Positions 46,601-48,090 of a DNA stretch of 48,090 nt are shown here, one piece after another; the stretch's first letter is position 1; each line of letters begins with the position of its first letter. The stretch comes from Acidovorax sp. GW101-3H11 (GTDB taxonomy: Bacteria; Pseudomonadota; Gammaproteobacteria; Burkholderiales; Burkholderiaceae_C): contig NZ_LUKZ01000031.1 in assembly GCF_001633105.1 (NCBI RefSeq), positions 31,084 to 79,173 of the forward strand. Direction: 5' to 3'. The translations under genes and the position numbers were made by a program. The notes below the pieces were generated by a model, which was given only the letters and a program-made list of their open reading frames with translations, did no database searches and had not been told where the DNA came from.

Positions 46601-46762
46601 GGGGGCGATGCCGCAGCCCCCATGTGCCCCTATGTGCCCCCTAACGTGCACTTACAGGGCCTGGACTAATTGCTATCTTTTAAATAGCTAACAAGGCATT
46701 CTGGACGCGCGGTAACGGCCATTTTTATCCAGATTCTCACCCCACTGCGCCACACAACCGGG
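46601..46762. other. Convergent intergenic gap with a gctat/atagc hairpin
   Basis: No gene is seen. At 46672-46690 gctat-cttttaa-atagc forms a short hairpin of the kind repeated elsewhere in the window (for example 7799-7819). It lacks a T tract, so a terminator role between the two convergent genes is unproven. Confidence 0.4.
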
Positions 46763-47929
46763 TCAGAACAGGCTGCTTTGCCCCCGCAGCAGCCCGGGGC
46801 GGAACTGGCCCAGGTCCAGCTCCACACGCTCGCGATTCAGGCCCAGCTTGCGGCAGGTGGTGGCAAAACGCTGGCGCACCAGGTCGGCCCACAGGCCGGT
46901 GCCTTTCATGCGGGTGGCGAAGTCGCTGTTGTAGGTTTTGCCCGCGCGGCGCTCGGCGTCGCTGATGTGGTGCAGGTCTTGCACACGCGCCATCACGCGC
47001 GCGGCGCGCTGGGGGTAGTGCACCTGCAGCCATTCGCGGAACAGGGTGTCCAGCTCCCATGGCAGGCGCAGCACGGCGTAGAAGGCACTGCGCGCGCCCG
47101 CCTCGCGTGCGGCCTCCAGCACCTGCTCCATGTCTTCGGTGATGAAGGGGATCTGCGGCGCCACGCTCACTCCCACGGGCACGCCCGCCTCGGCCAGCGC
47201 GCGGATGGTGCGCAGGCGCCGGTGGGGCGCGGCGGCGCGGGGTTCCATGCGGCGGGCCAGGGTGGCATCGAGCGTGGTGATGGTGACGTACACGGCGGCC
47301 AGGCGCTGCGCGGCCAGCGGGGCGAGCAGGTCCAGGTCGCGCTCCACGCCGCTGGACTTGGTGATGAGCGAAAACGGGTGGCGCGCGTCGCGCATCACCT
47401 CGATCACGCTGCGGGTGAGCTTCAGCTCGCGCTCCACGGGCTGGTAGCAATCGGTGGCGGAGCCGATGTTCAACAGGCGCGGCACATAACGCGGCTGGGC
47501 CAGCTCGGCCCGCAGCACGCTGGCGATGTTGTGCTTGGCAACGATCTGCGTTTCAAAGTCCAGCCCGGGCGAGAAGTTGAGGTAGCTGTGCGTGGGCCGG
47601 GCGTAGCAGTAGATGCAGCCATGCTCGCAGCCCCGGTAGGGGTTGACCGAGAGTTCGAAAAAGATGTCCGGCGAGTCGTTGGCGCAGATGGCGCTGCGCG
47701 CGGTTTCGAGGTGCACGCGGGTGGCGGCGGGGGTGGCTGGGACATCGCCTGCACCGTCCTCATCACCAGGCGGCTGGCCCCAGCCGTCGTCGGCCGCCTC
47801 GCGCACGTCCCGCACAAACCGGTGCGCCAGGGCGGTGGCCGCGCCCCGGCCACGGATGGCCTGCAGCGGGATGCGGACCTCCTCGGGCGGCGCGGGGATG
47901 TCGGACTTGTCGGTGAAGGTGCGGGGCAT
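46763..47929 (-). CDS. Radical SAM protein, PA0069/Rv2578c family
   Basis: The 388-residue protein contains the radical-SAM motif CxxxCxxC as CEHGCIYCYARPTHSYL, with NIGSATDCYQPVERELKLTRS and LITKSSGV, in the arrangement of the PA0069 family (related to spore photoproduct lyase-like enzymes). The reaction is unknown. The ATG at 47929 has no strong ribosome-binding site. A LexA-type box lies about 52 bases upstream, which fits the reported LexA control of PA0069 in Pseudomonas aeruginosa. Confidence 0.85.
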   Translation of the reverse strand: MPRTFTDKSDIPAPPEEVRIPLQAIRGRGAATALAHRFVRDVREAADDGWGQPPGDEDGAGDVPATPAATRVHLETARSAICANDSPDIFFELSVNPYRGCEHGCIYCYARPTHSYLNFSPGLDFETQIVAKHNIASVLRAELAQPRYVPRLLNIGSATDCYQPVERELKLTRSVIEVMRDARHPFSLITKSSGVERDLDLLAPLAAQRLAAVYVTITTLDATLARRMEPRAAAPHRRLRTIRALAEAGVPVGVSVAPQIPFITEDMEQVLEAAREAGARSAFYAVLRLPWELDTLFREWLQVHYPQRAARVMARVQDLHHISDAERRAGKTYNSDFATRMKGTGLWADLVRQRFATTCRKLGLNRERVELDLGQFRPGLLRGQSSLF

Positions 47930-47980
47930 AACTGTACAAATATAAGGGGTATCTATTTAGCTCCAGTAGCCCCGTTGATA

Positions 47981-47996
47981 CTGTAATTTCATCCAG
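47981..47996. promoter_or_regulatory. LexA-type SOS box (CTG-N10-CAG)
   Basis: The sequence ctgtaatttcatccag is CTG-N10-CAG with an A+T-rich centre and flanking ata...caa, matching the gammaproteobacterial/betaproteobacterial LexA consensus in its fixed positions. It lies upstream of the radical SAM gene on the minus strand. Confidence 0.55.
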
Positions 47997-48067
47997 CAAT
48001 AGTATCCGATTGCCTCTCCCCGGTGTTCTTGCTCACGACATCCCCATACGTCACTGGCGGCGTAACC

Positions 48068-48089
48068 ACCGCTTGCTGCAGCAAGCGGT
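48068..48089. repeat. 22-bp perfect palindrome at the window edge
   Basis: The stretch from accgcttg through ctgcag to caagcggt reads the same on both strands. The window ends right after it, so whether a T run follows (terminator) or it is an operator cannot be seen. No gene is recognisable between 47930 and the window end. Confidence 0.7.
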
Positions 48090-48090
48090 A

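Overview
The window looks like a contiguous piece of chromosome from a betaproteobacterium of the family Comamonadaceae (Acidovorax-like). This is inferred from the high G+C coding style, the gene orders (ribBA-ribH-nusB, ybgC-tolQRA, cyoABCD-SURF1-regBA, the mdh/gntR/sdhCDAB-sdhE-gltA TCA block, frmRA-fghA) and protein similarities recognised by eye. No search was run. I saw no insertion sequence, phage gene, CRISPR array, tRNA or rRNA. Nearly all of it is core-type DNA with a few accessory spots.

Layout: 1-392 is non-coding and carries an imperfect direct repeat of about 95 bp, each copy with a perfect DnaA box. 393-3868 holds a DUF938 methyltransferase, a 2Fe-2S ferredoxin and the riboflavin/nusB genes, preceded by a 152-nt imperfect hairpin. 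3960-7715 is an aminotransferase joined to ybgC-tolQRA and closed by a strong terminator. 7846-9186 (minus) is an MFS transporter. 9430-16346 is a quinol oxidase operon with a SURF1 assembly factor and a RegB/RegA-type redox two-component system. 16360-20225 (minus) is a shortened SbmA/BacA-like transporter and a DUF3592-ankyrin membrane protein.

20423-32263 is a TCA-cycle block around a divergent promoter. To the left (minus) are mdh, a CitE-like lyase, a lysine/alanine-rich exported protein and acnB. To the right are a GntR/UTRA regulator, sdhCDAB, sdhE and gltA. Next comes glutathione-dependent formaldehyde detoxification (frmR, frmA, fghA; 32492-35012), with two candidate FrmR operators.

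35174-41676 is the least conventional part, a five-gene signalling cluster: a PAS-GGDEF-EAL-REC-PAS protein in which both the GGDEF and EAL sites look inactivated, a small unknown protein, an HDOD protein, a soluble histidine kinase and a REC-HD-GYP regulator. It could be a c-di-GMP/phosphorelay hub and is my best candidate for an undescribed system.

The right end holds a phosphoethanolamine transferase with a textbook PmrA-type box just upstream, a lower-G+C DUF4259 gene, a zinc-ribbon membrane protein, a divergent LysR/SbtA-type bicarbonate transporter pair, and a PA0069-type radical SAM gene with a LexA-type CTG-N10-CAG box upstream.
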